A program made the translations under genes and the position numbers. Positions 58,716 through 64,000 of a stretch of 64,000 bases of DNA are shown piece after piece; positions within the stretch are counted from its first letter, which is position 1, and every line of letters starts with the position of its first letter. The stretch spans positions 1,426,001 to 1,490,000 of the forward strand of contig NZ_CP063400.1 in assembly GCF_021729865.1 (NCBI RefSeq), read 5' to 3'. A model generated the notes under the pieces. The model ran no database searches, was not told the DNA's origin, and saw only the letters and a list, made by a program, of their open reading frames with translations. Source of the DNA: Hydrogenophaga sp. SL48 (lineage in GTDB: Bacteria > Pseudomonadota > Gammaproteobacteria > Burkholderiales > Burkholderiaceae_C).

Positions 58716-59831
58716 CTACCCCCCGATGTAACTCATCTCCACCCGGCGCCCGCCCGTGGATGCATCGGGTGGCATGGACGCGCGCAACTCCGAGTAGCGG
58801 TCGTCGCGGCCCTGCCAGATGGCGGCGATGGCGCTGGCCAGGTCGGCGTCGCTGGTGCCGTTGCGCAGCAAGTGACGCAGGTCGTGGCCCTGGCTGGCGA
58901 AAAGGCAGAGGTAGAGCTTGCCTTCGGTGGACAGGCGGGCGCGGTTGCAGTCGCGGCAAAAGGCTTGCGTGACGCTGCTGATGACGCCGATTTCGCCTGA
59001 GCCGTCGGCATAGCCCCAGCGCTCGGCGGTCTCACCGGGGGACGAAGGATCGAGCTGCACCAGCGGCAGCTCGGCGTGGATCTTGGCGACCACCTCGGCG
59101 CTGGGCATCACCTCGTCCATGCGCCAGCCGTTGGTGGCGCCGACGTCCATGTATTCGATGAAGCGCAGCACGATGCCCGTGCCTTTGAAGTGGCGCGCCA
59201 TCGGCAGGATTTCATGCTCGTTGGTGCCGCGCTTGACCACCATGTTGATCTTGATCGGCCCCAGGCCCGCCGCCCGGGCGGCCTCGATGCCGTTCAGCAC
59301 GTCGGCCACGGGGAAGTCGACATCGTTCATGGCGCGGAACACCGCGTCGTCCAGCCCGTCCAGGCTGACGGTCACGCGCTGCAGACCGGCCGCCTTGAGG
59401 GCCTTGGCCTTGCGCTCCAGCAGAGAGCCGTTGGTGGTGAGGGTGATGTCCAGCGGCCGGCCTTCGGTGGTGCGCAAGGCGGCCAGCTGTTCGATCAGGA
59501 TTTCCAGGTTCTTGCGCAGCAACGGCTCGCCACCGGTGAGGCGGATCTTCTGCACGCCGTGGTCCACAAACCGGTTCGCCAGGCGGGTGATCTCTTCGAA
59601 AGAGAGCAGGGCGCTGTGCGGGAGGTAAGGGTAGTCCTTGTCGAAAATCGACTTGGGCATGCAGTAGCTGCAGCGGAAGTTGCAGCGGTCGGTGACGCTG
59701 ATGCGCAGGTCGCGCAACGGCCGGCCCAGCGCGTCGCCCAGCAGGCCGGTGGCGGCGATGGGCATCGAGGGAATGCGGGCCGCCAGCGACGCCATGCGCT
59801 GGTCAACAAGGGGGATCACGCGGTCGGACAT
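58716..59831 (-). CDS. moaA: GTP 3',8-cyclase (molybdenum cofactor biosynthesis)
   Basis: A 371-residue radical SAM enzyme that starts molybdopterin synthesis from GTP. The SAM iron-sulfur cluster motif is [12 protein letters not shown] (CxxxCxxC, about 48-59), and the second cluster cysteines lie in [21 protein letters not shown] (about 305-325). The C-terminus ends in the required GG (SYIGG). The N-terminal 35 residues are an extension before the conserved [16 protein letters not shown]. Stop codon TAG. Confidence 0.96.
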   Translation of the reverse strand: MSDRVIPLVDQRMASLAARIPSMPIAATGLLGDALGRPLRDLRISVTDRCNFRCSYCMPKSIFDKDYPYLPHSALLSFEEITRLANRFVDHGVQKIRLTGGEPLLRKNLEILIEQLAALRTTEGRPLDITLTTNGSLLERKAKALKAAGLQRVTVSLDGLDDAVFRAMNDVDFPVADVLNGIEAARAAGLGPIKINMVVKRGTNEHEILPMARHFKGTGIVLRFIEYMDVGATNGWRMDEVMPSAEVVAKIHAELPLVQLDPSSPGETAERWGYADGSGEIGVISSVTQAFCRDCNRARLSTEGKLYLCLFASQGHDLRHLLRNGTSDADLASAIAAIWQGRDDRYSELRASMPPDASTGGRRVEMSYIGG

Positions 59832-59913
59832 GCCCGCATTATGGTGGACGCTGCATACCCGCTGGGCCTGTGAGCCCTGTCATTGCAAGGGCTTCGGTGG
59901 CATTGAACAGACA

Positions 59914-60735
59914 TCAACCAGAGCCGACGGCGAGGTAGGCGCTGGCGTTGTCGACGAGCCATCGGGCAGAAAGATCGCTGTGCTGCTGGTTGGGGTGGAA
60001 GTCGCGGCGGAAATAGGCGCGCCAGGGGTTGAAGCTCTGACGCAGCAGGCCGTCGCGCCCCAGCAGATGCCGTGTGCCGCTGACCCACGTGGACCAGCGC
60101 CAGAGCGTGCCGTCGCGCCACAGGTTGTGCGCGGTCTGGCGCAGCGTGTCAGACAGGAAGATCACGGTCACGCGCCGCATCCACCTGACGCGCCAGCCGT
60201 GGCTGCCGCCCAGCGCCTGGTACAGATCGAACGCGGTGTTTTTGTGCTCGGCCTCTTCGGCGCTGTGCCAGAGCCACAGGGTCTTGAGGCGCGGTTCGCA
60301 GCCGTCGAGCAGGTGCGGGTGCGAGAGCATCCATTCGGCGAACAGGGCGGTGAAGTGTTCGTTGGCCGCCGTGATAGCGAGACCGTGGCGCGGGTCGCTG
60401 CCTTCCATGAGCTGAAGGCGCTTCCGAGCCCGTGGCTCCCAGGCGTTGTGCAGGCCGTGTCGTTCCAGCTGCGCGTTGAACAGCGCATGGATGCGGCGGT
60501 GGGTCGCCTCCTGACCAATGAAGCCTTGCACCTCTTCTCGGGACCGCGCCTGCTGCTCGGGCGGAAGGGCTTTCAGGCCGTTGCGCACCGAGTCGATGAA
60601 AAACTGCTCGCCCACGGGAAAGCTCATCGACAGCGCATTGAACCAGGCGGTCAGAAACGCGTCGCCGTTGCACCAGTGGCGGGCCACGGGCGTCTCCAGA
60701 TCGATCAGCAGGCGTCGGACGACGAGTTCGGTCAT
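59914..60735 (-). CDS. Metal-dependent hydrolase-like protein (PF10118-type)
   Basis: A 273-residue protein. Conserved acidic and histidine residues appear in GQEATHRRIHALFN (about 83-96), ANEHFTALFAEWML (about 129) and WHSAEEAEHKNTAFDLY (about 161), the pattern of a helical di-metal site. Family members are annotated as metal-dependent hydrolases without a known reaction. Hydrophobic segments suggest membrane contact. It is not clearly in an operon with its neighbours. Confidence 0.75.
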   Translation of the reverse strand: MTELVVRRLLIDLETPVARHWCNGDAFLTAWFNALSMSFPVGEQFFIDSVRNGLKALPPEQQARSREEVQGFIGQEATHRRIHALFNAQLERHGLHNAWEPRARKRLQLMEGSDPRHGLAITAANEHFTALFAEWMLSHPHLLDGCEPRLKTLWLWHSAEEAEHKNTAFDLYQALGGSHGWRVRWMRRVTVIFLSDTLRQTAHNLWRDGTLWRWSTWVSGTRHLLGRDGLLRQSFNPWRAYFRRDFHPNQQHSDLSARWLVDNASAYLAVGSG

Positions 60736-60861
60736 GGTTGGTGTGGGTCGGAGAAGACGTCTTCATGGTACTGCTCCGACCTGGGTTTTGCACAGCGATG
60801 TCCTGATCCGCTGTCGCCTTCAGCACCCGCCTCGGGTGGCCCGATTGGGTGTCCTTCAGAT

Positions 60862-60894
60862 AAAAAAGGCCCCGCAAGCAGTGCCTGCGGGGCC
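60862..60894 (-). terminator. Intrinsic terminator of hppA
   Basis: GGCCCCGCA (60868-60876) and TGCGGGGCC (60886-60894) form a 9-base stem; on the minus strand six T follow (complement of A 60862-60867). It lies 25 bases after the hppA stop codon. Confidence 0.92.
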
Positions 60895-60918
60895 AGGGAA
60901 TTCAGAGACTCAAAGGAC

Positions 60919-63432
<2,514 letters not shown>

Positions 63433-63728
63433 AGAGATTTCTCCTGCTCATTCGTTTCGACTTGGAGGGGGCAACGCTTTGAGGATGGCCCCCGCTGCGT
63501 TGCTTCCTCGGGTCCTCTTGCTACAGTGGGTGCAGCAAGGCAGGGCGATTGGCCAACGGGCCGAATTTAGCGGGAAATGCTTCGATTGGGAAATGATCTG
63601 GATCAGTCAGTAAGGCTGGGATCAGTAAAATCAGGGTAAATCCCAGCCGCGCATGGTCTCGTCAGCGACGTCGTCCCCGATTCCTGTCCGCGCGGCTGTT
63701 CCCCTTTCCATCAACTCTCAGAAAAACC
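63433..63728. promoter_or_regulatory. Divergent hppA/ppa control region
   Basis: This 296-base gap between the two pyrophosphatase genes contains no gene. GGATCAGT occurs twice (63600-63607 and 63619-63626), a possible operator. TAAAAT (63626-63631) is a candidate -10 for ppa with a leader of about 90 bases. No Pho-box-like 11-base repeat is seen. Confidence 0.45.
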
Positions 63729-64000
63729 ATGTCTCTCGACAACGTCACCCCTGGCAGCAAAGTCCCCGACGCGTTCAACGTGATCATCGAAATCCCGATG
63801 AACGCCGATCCGATCAAGTACGAAGTGGACAAGGAAACCGGCGCGATCTTCGTGGACCGCTTCATGAGCACCGCCATGCACTACCCGACCAACTACGGTT
63901 ATGTGCCCAAGACCCTGTCGGGTGACGGTGACCCGGTGGACGTGCTGGTGATCACACCTGTGCCGCTGATCCCTGGCGTGGTGGTGCCATGCCGCGCGAT
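63729..64000 (+). CDS. ppa: Inorganic pyrophosphatase, N-terminal part
   Basis: The first 90 residues of the soluble family I pyrophosphatase; the gene runs off the right edge. It starts [19 protein letters not shown]; the active-site blocks [39 protein letters not shown] (with the DGDPVD metal ligands) are intact. It hydrolyses cytoplasmic pyrophosphate, in competition with the membrane pump encoded divergently. Confidence 0.96.
   Translation, partial: MSLDNVTPGSKVPDAFNVIIEIPMNADPIKYEVDKETGAIFVDRFMSTAMHYPTNYGYVPKTLSGDGDPVDVLVITPVPLIPGVVVPCRA

Overview
The window is GC-rich chromosomal DNA from a betaproteobacterium, most likely Burkholderiales of the Comamonadaceae type (Hydrogenophaga or a close relative). 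I infer this from protein character, the dense gene packing, and the short SRP RNA gene lying back to back with dnaX. I see no rRNA, tRNA, CRISPR array, transposase or prophage. About 52 protein genes fill nearly all of the 64 kb.

Layout. 1-500: an ArsR-type repressor gene with its operator and a partial gene behind it. 564-7699 (minus): a sugar-uptake operon with a ROK repressor, RbsA/RbsC/RbsB-type ABC transporter, TIM-barrel isomerase and Gfo/Idh/MocA oxidoreductase. 8054-17166: phosphate-starvation genes, namely ppk2 and phoX (minus), then olsB, a PlcP-like phospholipase, an Agt-like glycosyltransferase, ppk1 and sixA (plus). 17339-22092 (minus): a ribbon-helix-helix-like protein with a basic tail, a hybrid sensor kinase and a response regulator-cyclase. 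22225-30673: ppx (minus) and the divergent pstSCAB-phoU-phoB-phoR cluster. 30682-34731 (minus): a GT39-like membrane protein, rpmE (type B), rho and trxA. 34846-43232: an AddB/AddA-like helicase-nuclease pair, a flavoprotein and a Bug-family binding protein. 43255-46926: SRP RNA, dnaX, ybaB, recR and a MAPEG protein. 47075-56549: an orphan binding protein, mltD, gloB, a methyltransferase, rnhA and an RND efflux pair. 56626-59831 (minus): moeA, mobA and moaA. 59914-64000: a metal-dependent hydrolase, a proton-pumping pyrophosphatase with an unusual C-terminal domain, and the start of the soluble pyrophosphatase gene ppa.

How it fits together. The dominant theme is phosphorus economy. PhoR/PhoB sense and signal phosphate limitation, PstSCAB imports phosphate, and PhoX releases it from organic phosphate. 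Ppk1, Ppk2, Ppx and SixA handle polyphosphate or phospho-signals, and HppA and Ppa consume pyrophosphate. Between them sits olsB-plcP-agt, which predicts replacement of phospholipids by ornithine lipids and glycolipids when phosphate runs out. Direct repeats with 11-base spacing that resemble PhoB sites lie in front of phoX, olsB, ppk1 and pstS, and more weakly ppx.

Other notable points are an A9 slippery run in dnaX with stops at once in both alternative frames, an OmpA-like domain fused to the pyrophosphatase, and a family of oriented three-hairpin repeats placed at gene 3' ends, one of which forms the last codons of dnaX.
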